64,000 nt of DNA from NCBI RefSeq assembly GCF_014905175.1, contig NC_057791.1, positions 6,262,001 through 6,326,000 on the forward strand. Reading direction: 5' to 3'. Positions 22,466-33,045 of the stretch are shown one piece after another. The notes under the pieces are model-generated. The model ran no database searches. It was not told the origin of the DNA and worked only from the letters and a program-made list of their open reading frames with translations. Source of the DNA: Aphidius gifuensis. Lineage: Eukaryota; Arthropoda; Insecta; Hymenoptera; Braconidae. Position 1 is the first letter of the stretch, and every line of letters starts with the position of its first letter. The position numbers and the translations under genes were made by a program.

Positions 22466-25400
22466 TCAATAGATACGTGGATTAATTAAATAAGCAGAGT
22501 AACATTCAACCTTGTCAATCAACGTAAGGTCTTGATATTCCACCGAAAAATTTATTTTATAACTTGTCACATCACAATGCTTAGCAAATAATTTATGTTC
22601 AACGTAATACTCCTCTCCAATGATATCATCAAAATATAATTCTCTGTCTTCATAGTTTAAATATTTTCTGTAGTCTAATGTATGAACGATTGAAATACTG
22701 TTTATTCGAGATTTTTGGTTGATAAATACTCCAATAACATTGTATTTATCTCTGACATCATCAAGCAAACGTTTATTGAATTCATGATGATGTTTATAAT
22801 AACCAAGTAATATATTTTTCTTTCCTTGACAAAATTCAATAGTGTAATCCAATAACTTTGAATAAGGTTCTTCGGGAAAGCTAATATCAATATTTTCTGG
22901 TACAATTACATCAGTTTTATAATACATTGGATCATAAATATTGTATGTCAATAATAAACGATTACCACTCGTAATTTTTGAAGCTGAAAACTTCATTTTA
23001 CCATAAAAAAAAACAAACCTTATCTTTGATTTATCCAGGAATTTTTCAACATTGTAATTATCAAGACACAGCTCACCCCCAGTTGTATTTGATGGTAATA
23101 ACAAGATTAATGTGCCTATTAATCCTAGACTATTTTCATCACAATGTGGAATAATAAAATCACCAGTTTTGTAATAATTAAACTTGCATTGATCAATGTA
23201 TCCTTCAACATCAATGTGTTTTAGTATTTTTTCAACATCTATATTAATATTAAAATTTTTTGTTTGTTTCAAATCAACAGTATTTATCGTGATGGTCATT
23301 TCATCTTCTTGTTGAATGTCAGTGACATCCAAATGACTCTCCAAATATTTATAATCTTCTTCAGTAATGCCCATTGCATCTATGTACTTGCTACCAACTG
23401 ACAACTTGACTTCATAATTCTGTTCATTTATATCAAGTTCTCCAACATGAATGTTTAATAGATGACACAAATTTTGTACACTATCTGAGTCAAGTTTTTT
23501 TTTCACAACAGTATCATCAGTATTGTATTCGTCATCAGAAATATCTTCCTCCTCATCAGAAATATCACCTCTTAATCTTGCTCGATTTATCACACCTTTA
23601 TAAGATGATCTGTATATTGGATTGATCAAGTATGCAGTGTAGTATTCAATCTCATCTGTTGTGTAATTTTTTTTATCACTTGCCAACTCACAATATTCAG
23701 CAAATAATGTATGTTTAACATCATATTCCTTATCAATAAAATCATTGAAATTTCTTTTTAGTTTTTTTGATCTATAAATATTATTTCTATAAACATGTTC
23801 TTCATATAATGTATAAACATTTGAAATTTTACTTATTGAAGATTTACGATCAACTGATACTTGAATAACATTATATTTTTCATTGATAGCATTTATCAAG
23901 TGTCCAAATATATATTTATGTTTGAAATAACCAAGTAATATATTTACTTTTCCTCGACAATATTCAATTGCATAATTCAATAATTTTGAACAATGTTCTT
24001 CGGGAAAATTAATATGAATATTTGCTGGATCATGTTTATTAATTTTGTGATAACAATTTGGATCATAAATATTGTAAGTAAATAATAAACGATTACCACT
24101 TGAAACTTTACTGACTAAAAATTCCATATTGCTGTTGAAATAAACAAATCTTATTTTTGATTTATCCATGTTTTCTTCAACATTGTAATCACCAAAACAC
24201 AGATCACCTCCAGTATAATTTGATGGTGGTAACAAGACTAATGTGCCTATTAATCCTGGACTATTTTTATTACAAAGTGGAATAATAAAATCACCAGTTT
24301 TGTAATAGTTCAATTTATATTCAATTATTCCATCAACATTTAATTTAGCAAGTATTGACTTAATATCAAAATCGATATCAAAATTTTCAATGTATTTCAA
24401 TCTATGAAAATTACTAGCTAAATATTCGAAATCATCTTGAGTAATGTTCATAATATTAATATTTCGATTACCAACTGTTAAATTAGTTTGATCAGGTTTA
24501 TAAAGTTCAATTGTTCCAGAATGAATGTCTAGAAAATTATACAAACTTTGTAGACTATTTGAGTCAAGTGGTTTTTTAATCACAGTATTATCAGTGTCAC
24601 AGCTTTCATTGACTTGATGCTCATATAAAATTTCACCTCTTTGTTTTGCTCGATCTATCAAATCTAAATTACATCCATATGTTGGATTGATCAAATAAGC
24701 AGTGTAATATTTAACCTCGTGTTGTGTGTTGACTATTGAACATTCTGAATAATCATAGTCTTGATAATCTTCGTATTGACTTGATGATTCATCTGTGGTG
24801 TCTAGAGTTATTTTATTACTTGCCAAATCACAGTGATCAGCAAATAGCGTATAATGTACTTTGTATTTTTTTTTAACAAGAATATTGAAATCAATGTCTT
24901 GGCTTGTATAATCATGGTTACTAATGTATTCTTTGATACAATTTTCATCGTAAAATGTATAAACACTTGAAATTTTACTTATTGGAAATTTTTTAGCAAC
25001 TGAGACTTTTAGAACACAATATGTTTCTCTGATGTCATTGATCAATCTTTTAGATACATTCTTATTTTTTAAATAACCAAGTAGTATATTTTTCTTGCCA
25101 CGACATTCATCTATTGTATAATTCAATAGTACAGAATATGGTGTTTCTTTAAAGTCAATACAAGTGTTAATATCTGCTGGTACTGCTGTACTTTTTTGAT
25201 AATTTAAATTATAAATATTGTAAATTAATGACAAGCATCTACCACTCAAGACTTGGCTTACAAGATAATCCAAATCATTATTGAAATAAATGAATCTCAG
25301 TTTTGATTTATCCATGTTTTTTTCAATATTGTATTCATTAAACCATAGTTCACCTCCTTCACATTCTGATGGTAATAATAAAATTAATGTACCTATTAAT

Positions 25401-25939
25401 CTTTCATCATATTTTTCAGTGTAAATAAAAGAATCGTTAGAATTATAAAACATCAATATTTTACTATTCATATCATCATGTGGAAATGAAAAACCACCAG
25501 CTCGATAGATAGCCTTGTGTTCACTAATGTGTCCTTCAATATTTATTGTTTTCAGTATTGATTTGATATTTAAATTAGTCTTAAAATTTTTTGTGCATTT
25601 TATTTCAAGATCATTTTTGTCAATAAGTTTTATATCGTCATAACCAAAATAAGTGATATCCATATGATTGTCCAAGTATTTATAATCATCTTCAGTTATG
25701 TTCATTGCGTCTATACTTCTATTGCCAACTGATATTGTAAGCTTTTCATTTTCATCAAGATCAAGTGTTCCATGATGAATGCTTAACAGAGGCCACCAAT
25801 TATCCACACCCGGTTCAAGTTTTATTTTCTTAACTGAAATAAATAAAATATTAAAACAAAATCAATTCAATGTTATTAACAAGGTTTATTTAATGTTTTA
25901 AAATATATTACATGGAGGTTCTTCACTTGTTCCTGCCAT
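22466..25939 (-). CDS. Triple 2-oxoglutarate/Fe(II) oxygenase-like protein, probably catalytically dead
   Basis: Exon 1 25912-25939 (MAGTSEEPP) and exon 2 22466-25833 join in phase to give 1131 residues. A short basic KKIK follows, possibly nuclear. The protein is three tandem copies of about 330-370 residues. Each has the order SVGN-R/K-xID, a metal-site segment, IGTLxLLLPS..GGEL, FVFF/FIYF and SGNRLLxTYNIY. This matches prolyl-4-hydroxylase-like 2OG oxygenases of the fungal-type GGEL...SGHRVTLTYN group. The iron-site HxD is present in copies 1 (HDD, about 128) and 3 (HCD) but is LCN in copy 2. The distal His, ten residues before the conserved Arg, is Tyr/Phe/Phe in the three copies. The 2OG-binding Arg remains in copies 2 and 3 only. 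Activity is therefore doubtful; binding or scaffolding is more likely. No signal peptide. Confidence 0.8.
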
Positions 25940-26366
25940 TTTTGTCAACAATCAGGTAGACAGCAGCTGAAAATTAAAACAAAACAAATGAAAATCAAGT
26001 TGATTTTTAAGTTGATTTTATTAATTTTAAATGGAAATTAAATAATAGTTTTTTTTTTTGTCAATGTTGACAGAAAATGAGAAAACTATGTTAATAATTC
26101 ATTACCTTGCCTAACCTCATGAACAATAGATGCTGTCACCTTGAATTAATTATTTAAACAATGTAGACATGTAGTAAAATAATTGTTAATTATTCAAATT
26201 AATAGTATTATCAAAAACTTATATTAATTTGATAAATCGAATAATATTTTTATTGTTATTTACTGGGGTTTTATTTTTAGTTTTCTTGAAATAACAAAGC
26301 ACTGTTTATTATGTAAATGACGTGTTTATGTCAGTTTATGTCATATGATATAGGTATGACGTCCCA

Positions 26367-26374
26367 TGACGTCA
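26367..26374. promoter_or_regulatory. CRE-type palindrome TGACGTCA
   Basis: Full TGACGTCA, with a second GACGTC-type half a few bases upstream, about 430 bp upstream of the oxygenase-like gene's ATG. It may be a CREB/ATF site; function is inferred from sequence only. Confidence 0.35.
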
Positions 26375-26712
26375 CGTTTATGCATGTCAGATCAAGTCAG
26401 ATAAATACGTGATATTACCTATCATATTAGGAATGTTAGCGGGCTTTTATTTACCGTTTTACCATGTCTCTTCGGGTTCCCTTTTCTATTTTTTCTATTT
26501 TTTTATCTGGAAAAATAATTAGATAATGTGGTTATTTTTAAATCCAATAGTATTTTTATTTTTTGTACCCTTACACTGAGTTTTTGAATAATTAATTTTT
26601 TTTTTCTTTCATATAAATATTTAATGAATTTCGAATTTTTTAAAATAAGTTTTTTAATTAAATATAAGCACAAATAAATAATGGAAATTTAAAAAATTTA
26701 AAGACATATTAA

Positions 26713-27142
26713 TAATATAGGGTTACCATATGCCGAATTCTATCAGGACATGTCCTGATTTGGCATTTTTTTTTTTTTTTTGTAATAGAGTATTTTCGAT
26801 GATAAACGCACAGTCAATGAATCGAGTGGAAGAAACGGAATTTCTTGTAAAAAATATAAACACTAAATAATTGTATTATATAATTTTGAAAATTCATGTA
26901 TTGATTTTTGTTAAATATTTTAAAAAATTAGAAAATGAAAGTATACTGAAAAAATTTAGTTCTGCTAAAAAGTCACGGGACTGAATAAAAATCGATAATA
27001 ATAAATAAATATTTAATATGAACATTATTTATAACTATTAAAAAAGAAATACTTAATTCCGTGTTAAATTTTTTTTTATTTAAGGGGGGGGGGGGCTGGA
27101 CACAATGTCCTGATTTGGCGTTCGATACATGTGGTAACCCTA
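26713..27142. mobile_element. 430-bp hAT-type MITE with exact 8-bp target duplication
   Basis: Inverted ends TAGGGTTACCATATG and CATGTGGTAACCCTA, with sub-terminal AATCAGGACAT motifs on both sides. CATATTAA occurs immediately outside on the left (26705-26712) and right (27143-27150). An 8-bp duplication is the hAT hallmark. A G run near 27085 and poly-T near 26767 make up the middle. No coding capacity. Confidence 0.8.
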
Positions 27143-27150
27143 CATATTAA

Positions 27151-27834
27151 ACATATATAGGTATATATTTATTTCTATAAGGTACTTTGAAATACCCTTG
27201 GAATTTTGAACGGACATATATAAACGACTATTTTATAAACGTACTCTAAAAATTAAAAAAGAAACGAGACACATGTAATGTGTTCAAACTCTCGTGATGT
27301 CTGGACAACAGATCGAAATTTCATAAAACCCTAATTACTAAACACGTTACAAGTAAATCTTTCAACTATGTAATTATAGCTTTCAAGGACTTTTTCTAAA
27401 CTTATCAACTAAAATATTTTAAAAATTTTAATTACATTTTAATCATCAATCAGCATTATTCGTGATTCATCAGTCTTGTCATTCCTGTTACATTCATTAA
27501 TCTATAAATTTGATATTTTGAATGATTTTAAAATAATTAATTATTCAAAGATAAGCAATTCATTGTCAAGTGCAAATATTATCGACGACCAACTGAGCCT
27601 TATCACTTGTTCCAGACTTGGCGTAAAAGCCACTTGTTCAAACGAATACTTATAATTAATAATATTGAGTCATATTAAAAAAAGATGTAAAAATAAAATA
27701 ACAATAATATGTATTTATTTATTTTTTATTAATCTATTATCAATAGTAGTGATAAGAATTTTTTTTTTTCTTATAAATGCAGCTGTTTTTGCAGAAAGAA
27801 TTCAGAACTTTTTCTTCTCTGAAGATAATAAAAA
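27151..27834. other. Upstream region of the TIL inhibitor gene
   Basis: AT-rich, no coding frame that makes sense. A clear TATA box is not evident close to the start codon. Confidence 0.4.
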
Positions 27835-28298
27835 ATGGCAAAATTATTTGTGGCGATATTATTAGCTTGCATTCTTGCATGCACTCGTAAGTATTACGTT
27901 GGTTTTTTATTTTTTTTAATTTAAAATATTGATTTTTATTTTTACATCAGATTATGAGTTTTAATATAATTTATTATACATCAGATTATGAGTTTTAATA
28001 TAATTTATTATAGTTGCGGATGACGGTTGCGGTTCCAATGCAAGTTTAAATGACTGTGGTGCATCATGTCAACCAACTTGTGAAACTCCTAAACCAAACA
28101 CAAAACTTTGTTCAAGACTGGTGAGTTCCACAAAAATTATATATACAATTACGCTAATCAATATACTGATAAATAAAATTTACTATCGACTTTATTATTT
28201 TTTTTTCTTAGCAATGTACCGAAGCAACTAGAGGATGTCGTTGCGATGATGGCTTTTACGCAAAGGATGGAAGTTGTGTACCTCTCGATCAGTGTTAA
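27835..28298 (+). CDS. Secreted TIL-domain (ten-cysteine) serine protease inhibitor
   Basis: Exons 27835-27886, 28014-28120 and 28212-28298 join in phase to 81 residues. The first 17-18 residues are a signal peptide (MAKLFVAILLACILACT). The mature part has exactly ten cysteines in trypsin-inhibitor-like order: C-x7-C-x3-C-x3-C-x9-C-x4-C-x6-C-x1-C-x9-C-x5-C. In this family the reactive loop lies at the fifth and sixth cysteines, here CSRLQC, so the P1 residue may be Arg or Leu. Such inhibitors occur in insect haemolymph, silk and venom. It lies 300 bp from a secreted serine protease on the other strand, tail to tail. Single domain, complete, AATAAA-like signals downstream. Confidence 0.9.
27944..28011. 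repeat. 34-bp tandem duplication in intron 1 of the TIL gene
   Basis: Two adjacent copies of a unit beginning ACATCAGATTATGAG; the second ends at the TATAG acceptor, so the duplication created a duplicate 3' intron end. Confidence 0.85.
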
Positions 28299-28595
28299 CA
28301 CTAGAAATATTTTTGATATCAGCATATGATTTTCAAAATTGAAAAAAAGATATATTCCAAATATGTCAAACTTAGTAAAATTCAAATAAAAAAAGAAAAT
28401 TGAAAAAAAAAAGTGTATAAATCTAGGAGATATGTTTTACTTAAAGAAGTTATTATATTTCTATTTCCTAAAATTTACGACAAAATTTAAGCACACAATA
28501 AATCAATAAAACAAATTTCGATTGAATATTATAGTCAATATTTATCTTCTTAATATTTCGAAAGAATAAAGCCAATATTTATTTTTTCATTTTCT

Positions 28596-29851
28596 TTACA
28601 TTGCATTTCTAATAAAATCAAGATAATGATAAACTCTTGTGTATAAATCTGGATAACCAATTCCACAGCTTACAGAAAATGAAACAATTCCAACAACTTC
28701 ATCATTGTATACAAGTGGACTTCCACTGTCACCCTAAATTTGCATCCATTTATTTTTTATTATTTCTTACTGATAATCAAAATTTAAACAGATTATTTAT
28801 GCTTACATTGCAAAAACCAGTTCCTTTACCATCGTAGCCGCAAACTTGAGTGTCTAACATATTTGAATTTTTCTTATCATTACACTCTTTATTTTTGAGA
28901 ATTGTGACATTACGTTTTTGAAGAACACTTGGTTCAACAAGATCAGTAGATGACAGTTGTCCCCATCCAGTTAAAACAGCTTTGACATTGCCAGGCGTAT
29001 CTTCTTTTGGCAATAAAATCGATGATTGTCGTTGGTCGAAAATAATCTTTTCTCTTACCTTGAAAATAAAATTATAATATACACATATGAATATACCATG
29101 GTCAAAATTTTTCTCAAATTTCTCCGGATTTTGTCTGTATTACTCCGTAAATCTTCGAGAAATCTAAACTACAGTAAAAACAAGAGAGAAAATCTGAAGA
29201 AATATAATTCTTTACATGGTATCAAATATCAATATTAAATTGTTAATTATTGGCTAAAAAAAAAAACAGTTAATCAAGTTAATTATTTACAGTTACAACG
29301 GCAATATCATCACGCCATCTCGCTTCAGAACCCCTCGTAAAATTTGAATGAACTGTGACCTTGAAAACATTGTGTACTTGGCCGTATCGTTTTTCTACTG
29401 CACCAGAAACAACTGTTAAATTTCTTGTGTATGGTGGATCAGCTCTCCCAACAAAGCAATGAGCTGCTGTGAGAATATGTCTAACAAAAAAAAAAAAAAA
29501 AAATGAATTGGCAAAACAATTAATTAAAGTTAATGATTATTTATAGAGGTTTTTTTTACCTAGAGCTTATTATAGCACCACCGCAAAAATGTATTCCATC
29601 TCTTCTCAATGATACCATGTACGGAAATTCACGATCCGATGCATTTTCACTGTTTATACGTTTTGATTGGAATTTACCATGACCTCGAAAAAAAAGGATT
29701 CTGATTACAACCTTATAATATAAACGTATGATTTCTCATTCAATATAAATAAAAATCTATTTCCAAAATAAACTTTTTAAGTTCAACCTTCAACGAAAAA
29801 AATAATTACTGCAAAAGCAATGATATTAAGGACCACATTTGTATTGATCAT
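28596..29851 (-). CDS. Secreted S1A (chymotrypsin-type) serine protease
   Basis: Exons: 29788-29851 (signal peptide, NVVLNIIAFAVIIFFVEG), 29560-29700, 29291-29480, 28807-29058, 28596-28733. The triad is present: LTAAHC, RDDIAVV and GDSGSP. Position 189 of the pocket reads Gly (GFCNGDSG), so the specificity is not trypsin-like, more chymotrypsin- or elastase-like. The usual IVGG activation start is altered: KR-INSENASDREFPYMVSL. Phases of exons 2 to 5 agree. Between exons 1 and 2 the phase is off by one (exon 1 ends in phase 1, exon 2 needs phase 2); exon 2 begins at an eight-base homopolymer, so an indel or a misassigned first exon is possible. An element copy sits in the intron at 29094-29220. 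Neighbours are the TIL inhibitor and two chitinases. Confidence 0.8.
29094..29220. mobile_element. Short CTCCGG-type element inside a protease intron
   Basis: Ends TACCATGGTCAAAATTTTTC and TTCTTTACATGGTA are inverted. The centre has TTTCTCCGGATTTTG and TTACTCCG as in the longer copies. Confidence 0.6.
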
Positions 29852-30926
29852 TTTTCGACACTATGCACTTTGTTAAACTTAAATAAATAATAATATTAAT
29901 TTATCTCATATGTATGATTATATGCGTATACGCACACATGCAGTACTCGATTGCAGAGCTGAAAATACTTCTGTAGAGAATTTTTCTTACTGTCATATTT
30001 GTGTCATATTATGTGAAATATTATTGATAACTTGCGAAATTATTTAAAGTCTTATAACTGAATATTTATTTCTATATACGTCAATCATATTATTTCCGTA
30101 TCAAATGTCAACACTGAAAGTCAAAAGTCAATGAAATAAACTTACTCTATATTTTATCAAGTTAAAAATATAATTAATGCATCTTAATAGTATATTTCGT
30201 TACAAGTGCCCACTCAGAGAGTGTGCTCTCAACGAATTTGGAGGGGCAAGCACGAGCCTTGGCGAGATCGATCCCCGCAAAATCCGGAGTTTTAGTTTAG
30301 TTTAGGTTGAATTTTCTAAGATAAAAATATTGTTAATAACGATTGATAAAAAAAATAATTGAAAAAAGCAAATATATTTTTTTTTTTAAATCAAAATTTT
30401 TTTAAAACAAAATTCGGATCCGGTTTAAATAGAAATTCGGATCCAGTTTAAGTATAAAATCGGATCCGATTTGGATGTAAAATCGGATCCGATTTAAATG
30501 TAATTTCGGATACATAATTTGGTATCCGATTTAGCCACGGTGTCCTTATTGTAACCGGATCCGGATCACCGGATCCGATTCGGAGCCTAGCCGGCGTTAC
30601 ATTTTCAGTCCGAATTGGATCCGGCCAGCCTGATCCGATTCGGATATGTAATCAGGTAAACCGGATCCGACCTGGATCCGAATCGGACTGAAATTTCCAC
30701 TCGGGGTGTTAAGAGACAATTTTATGCAAGTTATAATATTGACTTATTTCCAAATTAATAAATTTATAGGTCTACACATTTTTCAATAGTGCTTTGTCTG
30801 TAATATATGAAGCGCATGATGTAAGAATTAAATTTAAAAAAAAAAATAACAACATAACAACAAAATAATATTTAGGTAATATATTTATTACCGTAATAAC
30901 GTGAAATAAAGCTATCAAATTATTAT
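29852..30926. other. Intergenic with GGATCC-rich repeat block
   Basis: Apart from the GGATCC repeat at 30410-30700 no gene is visible. The short GC-richer stretch 30205-30300 (CACTCAGAGAGTG...) appears to belong to the same inserted block. Confidence 0.4.
30410..30700. repeat. GGATCC-rich short tandem and inverted repeats
   Basis: Repeated units of CGGATCCGATTTAAATGTAA type (four or more near 30415-30510), then an inverted pair TTTCAGTCCGAATTGGATCC and GGATCCGAATCGGACTGAAA (30615-30693). GC content is far above the surroundings, so it is probably an inserted element core. Confidence 0.7.
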
Positions 30927-32301
30927 TTAATTATTGATTGTATTCAGTGCGTGCAAAAGTGGATATTGATCACCACAAATACCATGAAAATCATCATCAT
31001 TTATTGCCCAAACCATCACGCCAGCAAGTTGCTGATCTTTAGCATATTGAACTTTTTCACTCACAGACCTATTTTTAATTTCAAAAACATTTTTTTTTTA
31101 ATTATCATTTACAAGTGAACCATATTTACATACTTTTAATTTAATTTTTAAATTATACGTACTGTACGTTCTCAAAACCGATCCATTGATCACCCTGGAA
31201 TGCGTATGGAACTCTTCTTTGTTCATCATACCGAACTGTCCAGCCACCAGCATTAATTTTTGAGCAAACTTCAGAGTAAGACAGTGATCCAGGATTTGCT
31301 GATAATGGTCCAGGTGAACCTGGTCCAGATACAGGTGCACCAACGCCATTATCATTTGGATTAGTAAGTGTCCAAGTTTTAGCGTAGAATGGTACACCAA
31401 GATTAATTTTTTCAGCTTGACAGCCGTTGTTAATCCAAAACCGCACACCAGCATTCTAAGACATTTTTTTATACTGATTAAACCGATTAAACATATTTAT
31501 TGCTTCTAAATCTTTATTCAAATTACTTACGACAGTGTCTGTGTCATCTTTTCCAGGTCCATATAAACCAGCTTGCATGCCAGTTACAGGGTCTCCTACA
31601 TTATGAAGATCATAAGCCATTAAATTAATCAAATCTAGATTGTTGCAAACTCCAGCAATATCGTATGAAGGCCTGGCAGACCATTCAGACGATGGAACAG
31701 CAGCCGTCAATAGATATTGACCAGAAAATCTAGCTTTGCATTCTCTCACTAAGTTGGTATAGTTTGGAACATCTTGGGGACTTGCACCGTTACCTTGAGC
31801 TGGATATTCCCAGTCAAGATCAAGACCATCGAGATTAAAGTTTTTCATCAAACTAATAGCATTCTCGATAAACTGTCCACGAGATTCTGGTGATGAAGCT
31901 ATTCTTGAAAATCTCTCTGATCCTTCTGCACCTCCTCCAACTGCCACCAAAGTCTTGAGATTTGGATTTATATTTTTTAGAGCTCGGAGTTTATCGAAAC
32001 CATCTACTCCTCTGTCTGGTAATTTTATATTATTATTATCACCTAAACCAACGAAGGCGTATATCACGTGAGTGCAAAGATTTGCATCAACGTTGTCAAT
32101 GTCAAATCTTCCGGGTTCTGGGCGACCAATAGTCCAATCGGCAACGTAACAGACGACATTTTCTATTAAAAAAAAAAAATGAAAAAATAATTTTTTAGAT
32201 AAATATGTGAATGATTTGATTCCTGACTTACTTGCATGAGTTGTCACAACACTTGCTTCTAAAACGACAGCCAACAGAAATATTATTCCTCGCATTTTCA
32301 T
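30927..32301 (-). CDS. Secreted GH18 chitinase, tandem copy A
   Basis: Exons 32232-32301, 31531-32162, 31163-31455 and 30927-31068 join in phase to 378 residues. Signal peptide (MRGIIFLLAVVLEASVVTTHA), then NVVCYVADWTIG, the first strand of the TIM barrel. The catalytic motif DGLDLDWEYP (DxxDxDxE with the proton-donor Glu) is complete; MAYDLH and the late barrel motif MVWAINDDDF follow. There is no chitin-binding peritrophin or extra domain, so it is a minimal chitinase, the form also known from some wasp venoms and larval secretions. It hydrolyses chitin's beta-1,4 bonds. Copy B 0.7 kb upstream has the same exon structure. Confidence 0.93.
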
Positions 32302-32412
32302 GATATTATGATCAATCGTCAGTTTATTGAATTATTGAAATGAATCGAAATGTTTATCGAGCAATCATTTACTTTCGAAATTCATTCAATGATCAAACAA
32401 TCATATCTGAAA

Positions 32413-32420
32413 TTTATATA
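32413..32420 (-). promoter_or_regulatory. TATA box of chitinase A
   Basis: TATATAAA on the minus strand about 110 bp before the ATG; an equivalent box sits at the same distance before chitinase B. Confidence 0.5.
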
Positions 32421-33045
32421 TAACAGTGAGTTTTATCATTTTTTTTTATGTCGTCATACATAAATCAACATATCTGTCATTATTCTTATACTGATATGGA
32501 AATATTCTGTTGTCAAATAGTGATATCAGTTTCCTCATGATAAAAAGAGTTAATTACATGTAATTTACAAATATTGTGTTATGCCAAGCTATTTATTTAT
32601 TTTCCTCATGTATTTTATCTCTGTTTTTATTTTCGATAACGCTCGTCTGCACTCATCAATGACTTACAATTAAAATGTTTTTTTATAAAGCGATACGATG
32701 TATGCACACGTTGTATGCTTCAGAATGAGGACAAGCTAACAGTTTTTTTGATCCAATATCCATATGGTGCTTTATTAAATCATTTGCTCTCTTGGCGTAT
32801 TATTTTTTTAATCGAATCGTTTTTATATATTAAAATAGTTAAAACTTTTCATCATTTATACATGTTGTGAATGGAGGCTTCAATAGTGTAAAGCGTACGT
32901 TTGCAAAAGGTGAGTCTGACATAATTCACACGATATAAACATTTGAATTTTGAATATTAAAAAACATTTTACATAACAAAACAATTTGTTTTTATTGTTT
33001 TTTATTGATCGTACAGAGTTTATAACAAAATGATCAATTTATTAT

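Noticed and set aside
31098..31454. A second frame of 118 codons over chitinase A exon 3
   Set aside because: Out-of-frame shadow; the 97-codon frame carries GH18 wording and splices in phase.
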